DNA from: an uncultured Lachnospiraceae bacterium
GTDB taxonomy: Bacteria; Bacillota; Clostridia; Lachnospirales; Lachnospiraceae
Reading direction: 5' to 3'
Length of the DNA: 64,000 nucleotides
Assembly (NCBI GenBank): GCA_910578645.1
Contig: CAJTQI010000002.1
Coordinates: 62,001 to 126,000, forward strand
Part shown: positions 28,752 to 36,607 of the stretch, piece by piece
Layout: each line of letters opens with the position of its first letter
Numbering within the stretch: the first letter of the stretch is position 1
Made by a program: the position numbers and the translations under genes
The notes under the pieces: generated by a model
What the model was told of the DNA's origin: nothing
What the model saw: only the letters and a program-made list of their open reading frames with translations
The model's database searches: none

Positions 28752-29246
28752 ATGGAAGAAAGAATCACAGGCGTTATGATTTATTACTATTTTGTCTGTA
28801 AAAGAAAACTATGGTATTTTGCGAATGAGATTAATATGGAAGCCGAAAATGAGGCTGTGATGCTCGGAAAACTTCTCGATGAAAATAGCTATAGGAGAAG
28901 TGATAAGCATATCAATATTGATAACGTGATTAATATTGATTTTATCAAAGAGCAGAAAGAACTTCATGAGGTGAAGAAAAGCAAGGCAGTTGAGGAAGCG
29001 GGCGTATGGCAGGTGAAATATTATCTGTATTATTTGAAAAAAAGAGGGGTAATAGGGATAAAAGCAAAAATCGACTATCCATTACTGAAAAAGAATATTG
29101 AAGTTGAATTGACACAGCAAGATGAGGAGAAGTTAGAGGAAGTGATACAGGAGATTTCGGAAGTGAAAAAGCAGGCTTATCCGCCGGAATTTAAAATGAA
29201 GAAAATATGTGGCAAATGCGCGTATCATGACCTGTGCTTTATATAG
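28752..29246 (+). CDS. cas4: CRISPR adaptation nuclease Cas4
   Basis: The 164-residue RecB-type nuclease carries Fe-S cluster cysteines Cys16 (FVCKRKLW) and Cys153, Cys156 and Cys162 (CGKCAYHDLC), plus the nuclease motif HEVKKSKAV. It trims prespacers and sets PAM-dependent orientation for Cas1-Cas2. It precedes cas1 almost directly. Confidence 0.93.
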   Translation: MEERITGVMIYYYFVCKRKLWYFANEINMEAENEAVMLGKLLDENSYRRSDKHINIDNVINIDFIKEQKELHEVKKSKAVEEAGVWQVKYYLYYLKKRGVIGIKAKIDYPLLKKNIEVELTQQDEEKLEEVIQEISEVKKQAYPPEFKMKKICGKCAYHDLCFI

Positions 29247-29254
29247 GAGGATGT

Positions 29255-30247
29255 ATGGGCCAAAGCTTTTACGTTTATAACAGCGGTGATTTGAAGAGAA
29301 AAGACAACACGCTACAATTTACGTCTTATGAAGGTGAAAAGAGAGATATTCCTATAGAACGTATTGAGGATATTTATGTGATGTCAGAGATGACATTTAA
29401 TACGGCTTTTCTCAGCTATATTTCTCAATATGGCATACCGATACATTTTTTTAATTATTACAATTATTATACGGGAAGCTTTTATCCGAAGGAAACGCTG
29501 CTTGCAGGACAGCTATTGGTGAAACAGGTGAGCCATTACTCAGATTATGGGCGCAGAGTGATAATTGCGCGGAAATTCATCGAGGCGGCAGCCGATAATA
29601 TCTATCGTAATCTTCGGTATTATAATGGCAGGGGAAAAGATGTCTCCGCATCCATGGCAGAGATAGACAGCCTGAGAAGAAAAATACCGGAAACAGGTTC
29701 CATTGAAGAGTTAATGGGGGTGGAAGGAAATATAAGGAAACATTATTATGCGGCATGGAATATTATCGTCGACCAGGAAATCCACTTTGAGAAACGGGTG
29801 ATGCATCCGCCTGATAATATGATTAATTCACTGATTTCATTTGTCAATTCACTAATATATGCCAAAGTATTAAGTGAGATATACCATACGCAGCTCAATC
29901 CCACAATTAGCTATTTGCATGAACCGGGAGTACGCAGATATTCGTTATGCCTTGATATTGCAGAGGTGTTTAAGCCGCTGATTGGAGACAGATTAATCTT
30001 TTCCATGTTAAACAGGCGCCAGATTACAGAGGAAAGCTTTACAAAAGAATTAAATTTCCTGCATCTTAAAAAGGAGAGCTCTAAGTTGATTGCGCAGGAG
30101 TTGGAGGAGCGGTTAAAGAAGACGATTATGCATAAAGAATTGGGAAGGCAGGTGTCTTATCAATATCTCATACGGCTTGAAGCGTATAAATTGATTAAGC
30201 ATCTGATTGGAGAGAAGGAGTATGAAGGGTTTAAAATATGGTGGTAG
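29255..30247 (+). CDS. cas1: CRISPR integrase Cas1
   Basis: The 330-residue product has metal-binding residues Glu157 (GVEGNIR), His222 (YLHEPG) and the Asp234-Glu237 segment (LDIAE). It integrates new spacers with Cas2. ATG 29255 follows TAGGAGG at 29244-29250; an upstream in-frame ATG at 29234 would overlap cas4. Confidence 0.95.
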   Translation: MGQSFYVYNSGDLKRKDNTLQFTSYEGEKRDIPIERIEDIYVMSEMTFNTAFLSYISQYGIPIHFFNYYNYYTGSFYPKETLLAGQLLVKQVSHYSDYGRRVIIARKFIEAAADNIYRNLRYYNGRGKDVSASMAEIDSLRRKIPETGSIEELMGVEGNIRKHYYAAWNIIVDQEIHFEKRVMHPPDNMINSLISFVNSLIYAKVLSEIYHTQLNPTISYLHEPGVRRYSLCLDIAEVFKPLIGDRLIFSMLNRRQITEESFTKELNFLHLKKESSKLIAQELEERLKKTIMHKELGRQVSYQYLIRLEAYKLIKHLIGEKEYEGFKIWW

Positions 30248-30250
30248 TGT

Positions 30251-30529
30251 ATGTATGTCGTATTAGTGTATGATATCAATCAGAATAATCAGGGACAAAA
30301 GAGATGGTCCCATGTCTTTAAAATATGCAAGAAGTATTTAAGCCATATCCAAAATTCGGTTTTTGAAGGGGAAATTTCAAAAGTCCAGCTTACTAAGCTG
30401 CAGCAGGAGTTAAAACCGTACATAGATAAACAGTTGGACTCTGTGATTATTTTTAAAAGTCGTCAGGAAAAATGGCTAGATAAGGAGTTTTGGGGGAAGG
30501 AGGATGATAAGACAAGCTTTTTCTTATAG
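30251..30529 (+). CDS. cas2: CRISPR adaptation protein Cas2
   Basis: The 92-residue ferredoxin-fold protein has MYVVLVYDINQN at the start and VIIFKSRQEKWLDKEFWG near the end. It bridges two Cas1 dimers in the integration complex. It lies 3 bp after cas1 and immediately before the array leader. Confidence 0.94.
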   Translation: MYVVLVYDINQNNQGQKRWSHVFKICKKYLSHIQNSVFEGEISKVQLTKLQQELKPYIDKQLDSVIIFKSRQEKWLDKEFWGKEDDKTSFFL

Positions 30530-30713
30530 CATTCTTGATGTGTGATTGTCTACTGGTGATAATGCTTAAAATGCGGTAGGTTGACAAGTGAGTTTGGAGG
30601 CGGGCTGTGGGGCATTTACGGAAGTTTCGGAAGGCATATGTTTGACTTGGATAAAGGGGTCGACAAAGTAGAGTGAGGGAATAGGGATGAAATGGGGGTT
30701 CTTTTGGAGGTTG
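30530..30713 (+). promoter_or_regulatory. CRISPR leader
   Basis: This 184-bp gene-free stretch joins cas2 to the first repeat and should drive pre-crRNA transcription and guide spacer integration. A candidate promoter is TTGATG (30535-30540), 17 bp, GATAAT (30558-30563). A TTGACA at 30581-30586 has no matching -10. Confidence 0.75.
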
Positions 30714-31917
30714 GTTTTAATAGGTACATTGTGGAATGTAAATACCGTTTATCGAAAGATACTTACGAAGTGCTTTTAGTTTTAATAGGTACATTGTGGA
30801 ATGTAAATCAGAAAAAGTAAAGGTTTCAAAGATTGGTCTTGGTGTTTTAATAGGTACATTGTGGAATGTAAATATCATTATCAGTATCATTGGCATGGTA
30901 TTTACCGGGTTTTAATAGGTACATTGTGGAATGTAAATATTAACACATTTATCATATATTCAAGATACACAGGTTTTAATAGGTACATTGTGGAATGTAA
31001 ATGCAATCTTTACAACGGAATAATTCTTTGTCAGCATAGTTTTAATAGGTACATTGTGGAATGTAAATTAAGGTAACGGATGTCCGGGCTGAGCAGCTGC
31101 AGGAGTTTTAATAGGTACATTGTGGAATGTAAATGCACCTGATAAGGCCGTTCCTGGACAGGATAGGAATGTTTTAATAGGTACATTGTGGAATGTAAAT
31201 GTCATTGTCACAATATTTCCCCGCTGCAATAACTTGTTTTAATAGGTACATTGTGGAATGTAAATTGTATACCACCCCCTCATGTGCGCGCGGAATTTGT
31301 GGTTTTAATAGGTACATTGTGGAATGTAAATGAGCATATCTTCCGCATAAAAAGCCTTAATGTCCACGTTTTAATAGGTACATTGTGGAATGTAAATAAC
31401 AATCCTTCCTGCGGCTCATTCTCGCTCTTGGCGTTTTAATAGGTACATTGTGGAATGTAAATTCGAAGCATACTGTCCCTGCCGGTGTAGAATTAACAGT
31501 TTTAATAGGTACATTGTGGAATGTAAATGCATAAAGAACCCTGACAACAACTACCTGTTCCTTAGTTTTAATAGGTACATTGTGGAATGTAAATGAACAT
31601 CATCATCACAGGAAAAATCCTCAAACAGTAGTTTTAATAGGTACATTGTGGAATGTAAATTAAGGATAAGCGACCACCCCGGCAAGAAGTATCTGAGTTT
31701 TAATAGGTACATTGTGGAATGTAAATTGGAGTGAAGTTGCTTGTTGGGATATCTTCATTTAGTTTTAATAGGTACATTGTGGAATGTAAATGCTTGTACA
31801 TACTGCCAATGCCGTAATCTATCCTCAGTTTTAATAGGTACATTGTGGAATGTAAATGTCAGAATACAGCGGATTATCCGCATGAGATATTTTGTTTTAA
31901 TAGGTACATTGTGGAAT
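30714..31917 (+). CRISPR. Type I-B CRISPR array, 18 intact repeats plus a truncated terminal repeat, 18 spacers
   Basis: The repeat is 30 bp, begins GTTTTAATAGGTACATT and ends AATGTAAAT. TACATT and AATGTA form a hairpin around GTGG. Repeats start at 30714, 30779, 30844, 30909, 30973, 31039, 31105, 31171, 31236, 31302, 31368, 31433, 31499, 31565, 31631, 31697, 31762 and 31828. The last, at 31894, is truncated after 24 bases. Spacers are 34-36 bp (mostly 36). All intact repeats look identical. The array has the same orientation as the cas genes, with the decayed repeat at the leader-distal end. No spacer obviously matches this window. Confidence 0.98.
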
Positions 31918-31948
31918 TATGGCACACCCGCCTAAGATGAACTGGCAT

Positions 31949-31963
31949 GTTCTAATAGGTACA
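31949..31963 (+). repeat. Repeat remnant beyond the array end
   Basis: GTTCTAATAGGTACA matches the first 15 bases of the array repeat with one change (C for T). It follows a 31-bp stretch after the truncated terminal repeat and stops 5 bp before the end of the SDR gene. The array once continued, and its end was eroded or deleted. Confidence 0.75.
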
Positions 31964-31968
31964 CCATA

Positions 31969-32715
31969 TCACGTCCATCCCCCGTCCAGAGTGATGACCT
32001 GTCCGGTCAAATATTCCGGTGAATGAAGCAGTGAAAGCACCATCTGCGCCACTTCCTGGGGTTGACCAATCCGGTCGGAAGGTATTTCTTCCCGTATTGC
32101 TTCGATATCTTCTGCTGAAAAGCAGCTATTCATATCGGTGTTAATCATCCCACAGGCGATAGCATTCACTTGTATGCCGCTAGGAGCCAATTCTTTCGCT
32201 AGGGCTTTCGTGAAACTGTTGACACCTCCCTTGGAAGCGGAATAAGCTGTTTCCATAGATGCCCCCACATTGCCCCATACGGAGGATATATTGATAATTT
32301 TACCTTGATGATTTTGCAGCATCAGTGGTATGGCATGACGGCATGTGTAGAAGAGCGCGTCCAGATTTGTGTGCATCACACGTTGCCAGTCGTTCACAGA
32401 CATTTCATGAAGCAGGCCGACATAGGATACACCTGCATTGTTGACCAAAACACTCAATGAATTAATTTGTGCAAACAAGCGTCCCACATCGTCAGGATTG
32501 CCCATATCCGCGGTAATCGCTTTGCAAGTAACGGAATACTTAGATGTGAGTTGGTTGGCCAATTCGGTCAACTGTTCTGTGTGTCGTAAACAAGTTAAAA
32601 ACAGATTATACCCTTCTTTTGCCAGTCTTTCGGCGATGGCGCGTCCGATTCCACGGGAGGCGCCAGTGACTAAGGCGTATTTAGGAGTGGGAGAAATCAT
32701 TTCTTTTCGTAACAT
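31969..32715 (-). CDS. SDR-family oxidoreductase (FabG-like)
   Basis: The 248-residue short-chain dehydrogenase has the NAD(P)-binding TGASRGIG near the N-terminus, LVNNAG in the core, the catalytic Ser in NISSVWG and YSASK for Tyr and Lys. It resembles 3-oxoacyl-ACP reductases, but no fatty-acid genes are adjacent, so the substrate is open. The start is ATG 32715, with AAAGGA upstream; an in-frame TTG at 32739 is less likely. Its stop codon lies 5 bp from the CRISPR remnant. Confidence 0.88.
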   Translation of the reverse strand: MLRKEMISPTPKYALVTGASRGIGRAIAERLAKEGYNLFLTCLRHTEQLTELANQLTSKYSVTCKAITADMGNPDDVGRLFAQINSLSVLVNNAGVSYVGLLHEMSVNDWQRVMHTNLDALFYTCRHAIPLMLQNHQGKIINISSVWGNVGASMETAYSASKGGVNSFTKALAKELAPSGIQVNAIACGMINTDMNSCFSAEDIEAIREEIPSDRIGQPQEVAQMVLSLLHSPEYLTGQVITLDGGWT

Positions 32716-32767
32716 CAGGCAAATTTCCTTTCCGGTCAATTAATTTTATAATAAAATGTCCGATTAA

Positions 32768-32788
32768 TGTTATAATGGTTTATTATAA
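32768..32788. promoter_or_regulatory. Divergent promoter region with a palindromic operator candidate
   Basis: TTATAAT (32770-32776) and ATTATAA (32782-32788) form a 7-bp inverted repeat with a 5-bp spacer. The left arm contains the extended -10 (TGTTATAAT) facing thioredoxin reductase and the right arm contains the -10 facing the SDR gene. One bound protein could therefore control both. Confidence 0.5.
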
Positions 32789-32810
32789 TAAATAAAAAGC
32801 AATTATGCAA
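32782..32810 (-). promoter_or_regulatory. Promoter of the SDR gene
   Basis: On the minus strand TTGCAT (32810-32805), 17 bp, TATAAT (32787-32782). Confidence 0.55.
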
Positions 32811-32913
32811 AAAAAGCCAGGAAAAAGATAAACATGAAATATAAAGTTACTGTCCCTATCAATCCATATGAAATTTAAGATAGGTATGGACCGTAGCGGG
32901 ATGGAGGATGCAT

Positions 32914-33828
32914 ATGTACGATTTGATTATTATTGGTTCTGGTCCGGCAGGATTATCCACGGCAGTGTATGGGAGGCGCGCCGGGTTGGATTTATTAGTA
33001 ATAGAGGAAAAGCCTATGAGCGGCGGTCAGGTGTTAGATACTTATGAGGTAGACAATTATTTAGGACTGCCCGGTATCAATGGTTTTGACATGGGAATGA
33101 AGTTTAAAGAACATGCCGACCAGATGGGTACGGCATATAAGACGGCGTCTGTCGTTGCAATACAGGAAAAGGGAAAAGTTAAGACGGTAGAGATTTCCGA
33201 CGGGACATGTTATGAGGCAAAAACACTTGTTTTGGCGATGGGTGCGCAGCACACGGAACTAGGTGTACCGGGGGAAAAAGAGTTCAAAGGCAGGGGGGTG
33301 TCATATTGTGCCACCTGTGACGGCGCTTTTTTCAAAGGCAGGGACGTGGCAGTGGTCGGCGGCGGGGATGTGGCGGTTGAAGACGCCATATACTTGTCAA
33401 GGATGTGCAGGAAAGTATGGCTCATCCACAGGCGGGACAGCCTGCGTGCTGCCAGAAGCCTCCAGGGCAAGTTGATGGGCTGTGGCAATGTGGAAATTTT
33501 ATGGAACAGGACATTGGCGTCAGTTTATGGCAATGAGTTGGTGGAGGGTGTGAAACTGCATCATACACAGGAGCAGGGAGAGGATGATTTACCCGTGGAG
33601 GGGGTTTTTATTGCAGTAGGAATGCGTCCCAACACAGAATACATCCGAGACCAGATTCCTTGCGACGGACTAGGTTATGTGATTGCCGGGGAGGATTGTG
33701 CCACAAAAGTACAGGGGGTATATGCCGCAGGGGATATCCGCACCAAACAGGTAAGGCAGATTGTTACGGCAGTGGCGGACGGAGCATGTGCTGTGGCGTC
33801 AATCGAGAGGTATCTGATGACTGAATAG
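32914..33828 (+). CDS. trxB: Thioredoxin reductase (NADPH-dependent FAD flavoprotein)
   Basis: The 304-residue product has the FAD-binding GSGPAGLST, the redox-active CATC (Cys132, Cys135), NADPH-binding GGGDVAVEDA and HRRDSLRA, and a second FAD motif YAAGDIR. It reduces thioredoxin or a related disulfide protein. ATG 32914 is used because GGAGG at 32903-32907 abuts the alternative ATG 32908. No thioredoxin gene is adjacent. It is divergent from the SDR gene. Confidence 0.92.
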   Translation: MYDLIIIGSGPAGLSTAVYGRRAGLDLLVIEEKPMSGGQVLDTYEVDNYLGLPGINGFDMGMKFKEHADQMGTAYKTASVVAIQEKGKVKTVEISDGTCYEAKTLVLAMGAQHTELGVPGEKEFKGRGVSYCATCDGAFFKGRDVAVVGGGDVAVEDAIYLSRMCRKVWLIHRRDSLRAARSLQGKLMGCGNVEILWNRTLASVYGNELVEGVKLHHTQEQGEDDLPVEGVFIAVGMRPNTEYIRDQIPCDGLGYVIAGEDCATKVQGVYAAGDIRTKQVRQIVTAVADGACAVASIERYLMTE

Positions 33829-33930
33829 TTATGTTTTGTTACAAATATGAAATGTTTGTAAATTAAGGTTTTTTGTAGAAAATACACAATAAGTTGCGTT
33901 GATACGCTGTTCTAATAGTATATGCTGTGG

Positions 33931-33959
33931 TTGACAAAAAATAATTGCGATGATATATT
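33931..33959 (+). promoter_or_regulatory. Sigma-A promoter of the NlpC/P60 gene
   Basis: TTGACA (33931-33936), 17 bp, TATATT (33954-33959). Confidence 0.8.
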
Positions 33960-34002
33960 ATAACCAGGATGTAACAATTTCGTAACAAATGAGGTAACAT
34001 TT

Positions 34003-35316
34003 ATGAAAAAAAAGAATGTTAAAATGACAGCATGTACAATGGCAGCAGTACTTTCCTTCTCGGTTATGGGACTGGATGTGCACGCCACAGGAGTGAACTC
34101 GGTTCTGCCGTCGTCAGGTATAGATTTTTCCATGCAGGGTGAGGAAGAGTCTACTTCGCTATCTTCCTTGCAGGAGGAATCCGAGAAAGAAGCGGTAATG
34201 AGTGAAGAGACTAGCGGGGCGAGCATAGGCAGCGTACAGGTCGGAAGTTTTTCGGACATGGCGAGTACTTCGGATAAGGTAAGCGCAGCTTCTTCCAAGA
34301 AGATTGAAGACACAATCGTGGTCAGCAAAGGATATACAGAGGACTTGAAGAAAGCGGCGAATACCGGATTGTCGGAAGAGGAAGAGAGCTTTAAGAACCT
34401 GGTTATCGCGAAAGTCCATGACTACGTTAATGTCAGGGATATCCCCAGTGAAGAGGGTAATATTGTCGGTAAACTATATGATAAATCCGTCGGCAATTTC
34501 ATTGAAGAGGAAGACGGATGGTATAAGATTAATTCCGGTTCTGTAGAAGGCTATGTCAAAGGTGAATACTGCGTAACCGGTGACGACGCCGTAGATTATG
34601 CGAAGGAAGTCGGCACGCGTATTGCGACGGTTACGACGACTACCTTGAAAGTTCGTGAACAGCCGGGCTTGGATGAAGTTGTACTTGGACTTGTCCCCAT
34701 CGAAGATGAACTTATAGTGACGGAAGAGATGGACGGCTGGGTTAAGGTTAATATCGAGGAAGGTGACGGTTATGTATCCATGGATTACGTGACGCTGTCC
34801 ACCGAATTTGTTAAAGCGGAATCCATTGAGGAAGAGAAAGCCCGCCTTGCTAAGGAAGAAGCGGCGAGAAAAGCGGCTAAGGAAGCGGCGACCAAGAAGG
34901 CAGCCGAGAATTCTTCTTCGGGCAGTAAGACGAAGACAGACGGCGGTAAGACTTATGCAAGCCCTACGGGCAGCACGGGCGCAGACGTGGCGAAGTTCGC
35001 AACACAGTTTGTGGGCAATCCATATGTATACGGCGGCACAAGTTTGACGAATGGTGCAGATTGTTCCGGTTTCGTAATGAGTGTATATAATAATTTCGGT
35101 GTGAGCCTGCCTCATTCCTCCGCAGCGGACAGAAGTGTAGGCGCCACTGTAAACGGATTGGAAAATGCGCAGCCTGGTGATATTATCTGCTATTCCGGCC
35201 ATGTTGGAATTTATGTGGGTAACGGACAGATTGTCCATGCATCTACATCGAAGACAGGTATTATTGTTTCCAATGCATCATACCGTTCCATTCTCTCTAT
35301 CAGGAGAATATTCTAA
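34003..35316 (+). CDS. Secreted SH3-domain NlpC/P60 cell-wall endopeptidase
   Basis: The 437-residue product has a signal peptide with probable cleavage after VHA (residue 28). A Ser/Glu-rich region follows, then two bacterial SH3 domains (about 129-185 and 206-262), each with a VRxxP-type motif. Next come an Ala/Lys/Glu-rich coiled-coil linker (about 268-325) and an NlpC/P60 domain with Cys354 (GADCSGF) and His400 (SGHVGIYVG). It should cut gamma-D-Glu-diamino acid bonds in peptidoglycan during growth or separation. It is monocistronic. Confidence 0.92.
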   Translation: MKKKNVKMTACTMAAVLSFSVMGLDVHATGVNSVLPSSGIDFSMQGEEESTSLSSLQEESEKEAVMSEETSGASIGSVQVGSFSDMASTSDKVSAASSKKIEDTIVVSKGYTEDLKKAANTGLSEEEESFKNLVIAKVHDYVNVRDIPSEEGNIVGKLYDKSVGNFIEEEDGWYKINSGSVEGYVKGEYCVTGDDAVDYAKEVGTRIATVTTTTLKVREQPGLDEVVLGLVPIEDELIVTEEMDGWVKVNIEEGDGYVSMDYVTLSTEFVKAESIEEEKARLAKEEAARKAAKEAATKKAAENSSSGSKTKTDGGKTYASPTGSTGADVAKFATQFVGNPYVYGGTSLTNGADCSGFVMSVYNNFGVSLPHSSAADRSVGATVNGLENAQPGDIICYSGHVGIYVGNGQIVHASTSKTGIIVSNASYRSILSIRRIF

Positions 35317-35340
35317 AAGTAAATCAGGATATATAGTAAT

Positions 35341-35370
35341 TAAGGCGGCTGAGAAAAATCGGCCGCCTTA
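35341..35370 (+). terminator. Probable terminator hairpin after the NlpC/P60 gene
   Basis: TAAGGCGGC (35341-35349) pairs perfectly with GCCGCCTTA (35362-35370) across a 12-nt loop. The following T-tract is poor, so termination efficiency is uncertain. Confidence 0.55.
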
Positions 35371-35596
35371 TGTATTATCGGAATTTCTTTAGACAGGTGG
35401 TGAGTCCGCGAAGAGAAATTGGCCGGTTGGTTTGTGAGGCGAGTGTGGGACATATTTATTTGTTGAAAATAGAGGTTCCAGGCGCAAGAAGATAGATATT
35501 TCCCTTGAGAGAAAACTGACTGTACTGAAAACAGTTTGTATATCTTGTACAAATATTTGCCGGATTCTTTTTTTCTACATGGATTTGACAGATGAG

Positions 35597-35668
35597 TTAT
35601 CCACATTCCTAAATGACATTTTTTTGCGGAAAATAGACTTATACACGGAGTTATCCACTTTATCCACA
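35597..35668 (+). promoter_or_regulatory. DnaA-box cluster upstream of hpf
   Basis: TTATCCACA at 35597-35605, TTATCCACT at 35651-35659 and TTATCCACA at 35660-35668 lie in one orientation, the last two directly abutting. They sit in the 620-bp gene-free, AT-rich stretch 35317-35937. No dnaA, dnaN or gyr gene is near, so this is probably not the replication origin. It may be a DnaA-regulated promoter or a DnaA-titrating site. Confidence 0.55.
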
Positions 35669-35820
35669 TAATTTTGACACAAAAGGAACACGGACTTATG
35701 GTAACTGAAAGAACGGACGTTTTGTGAAGTTGTAATGAAAAAGTGGAAAACAATATGAAACGGCACAAAAACACTTGACTTTTGAGGTGTCAAAAAAGAC
35801 AAAACGCGCGATATGAATTG

Positions 35821-35850
35821 TTGCAAAATGTAGGACAAATATGCTATAAT
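35821..35850 (+). promoter_or_regulatory. Sigma-A promoter of hpf
   Basis: TTGCAA (35821-35826), 18 bp, TATAAT (35845-35850) with an extended TGC. A further palindrome, TTGAC/GTCAA (35775-35793), lies just upstream and may be an operator. Confidence 0.7.
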
Positions 35851-35937
35851 GACTATACAATATTCCCATGGATGGGATGAGTAAATTGTTATGCTTATAC
35901 TTGTTTTTTACAGGTTAAGCAAGAACGGAGGCCGGAT

Positions 35938-36465
35938 ATGAAATTTATTATTATTGGAAAGAATATTGAAGTAACAGAGGGATTGAGGGCAGCAGTAGAG
36001 GACAAAATCGGTAAACTGGAGAAATATTTTACCGCAGAGACGGAAGTACATGTTACTTTGAGTGTTGAGAAAGACAGGCAGAAGATAGAAGTAACGATTC
36101 CGATGAAAGGCAATATAATCCGCTCCGAGCAAGTCAGTAGTGACATGTATGTGTCGATTGACCTGGTGGAAGAAATCATTGAGAGGCAGCTTAAGAAATA
36201 TAAGACGAAGCTGATAGACAAGAAACAGTCTTCCGCTTTCTTCAAACAGGAGTTTATCGAGAAAGACTATATGGAAGATGAGGATGTACAGATTATCCGT
36301 ACCAAGAAGTTTGACATCAAACCTATGTATCCGGAGGATGCATGTGTGCAGATGGAGCTTTTGGGACATAGTTTCTTTGTATTTTGTAATGCTGAGACAG
36401 ACCAAGTCAATGTTGTTTATAAGAGAAAAGGCAATACGTATGGCTTGATTGAGCCTGAGAACTGA
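35938..36465 (+). CDS. hpf: Ribosome hibernation promoting factor, long form
   Basis: The 175-residue product has the N-terminal HPF/RaiA domain (MKFIIIGKNIEVTEGLRAAVEDKIGKL split over the first strand and helix) and the C-terminal dimerisation domain (VQIIRTKKFDIKPMYPEDACVQMELLGH). The long form joins 70S ribosomes into inactive 100S dimers in stationary phase. The start follows GGAGG. DnaA boxes and an extended -10 promoter lie upstream, and a strong hairpin follows. Confidence 0.95.
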   Translation: MKFIIIGKNIEVTEGLRAAVEDKIGKLEKYFTAETEVHVTLSVEKDRQKIEVTIPMKGNIIRSEQVSSDMYVSIDLVEEIIERQLKKYKTKLIDKKQSSAFFKQEFIEKDYMEDEDVQIIRTKKFDIKPMYPEDACVQMELLGHSFFVFCNAETDQVNVVYKRKGNTYGLIEPEN

Positions 36466-36535
36466 TGAAGCGTCGGGTTTTGTCAGTCATTGACAGTGCT
36501 GTGTATTTGTGGCAGAATTGAAATAGCAATATAGA

Positions 36536-36563
36536 ATCGCCCTGTCAGAAGTGACAGGGCGAT
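36536..36563 (+). terminator. Strong hairpin after hpf, probable terminator
   Basis: A perfect 12-bp stem (36536-36547 with 36552-36563) closes on GAAG. A T-run appears only about 12 bp later, so this is an atypical terminator. Confidence 0.65.
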
Positions 36564-36607
36564 GTTCTGTCCACATTTTTTTGGAAGAATGCATTTCAGA
36601 AGAAAGC

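Noticed and set aside
30861..31935. Several small open frames in the CRISPR region
   Set aside because: They are translations of the repeats and spacers, recognisable by the same repeated peptide.
35340..35838. Minus-strand open frames in the 620-bp gap before hpf
   Set aside because: Low-complexity translations of AT-rich DNA, overlapping each other and the DnaA boxes, without ribosome binding sites.
35590..35850. Replication origin
   Set aside because: Only three DnaA boxes and no dnaA, dnaN, recF or gyrB nearby. A regulatory or titration cluster is more likely.
36551..36607. Longer N-terminus of the GT-C-like protein
   Set aside because: The upstream GTG is inside the 12-bp hairpin after hpf and lacks a ribosome binding site.
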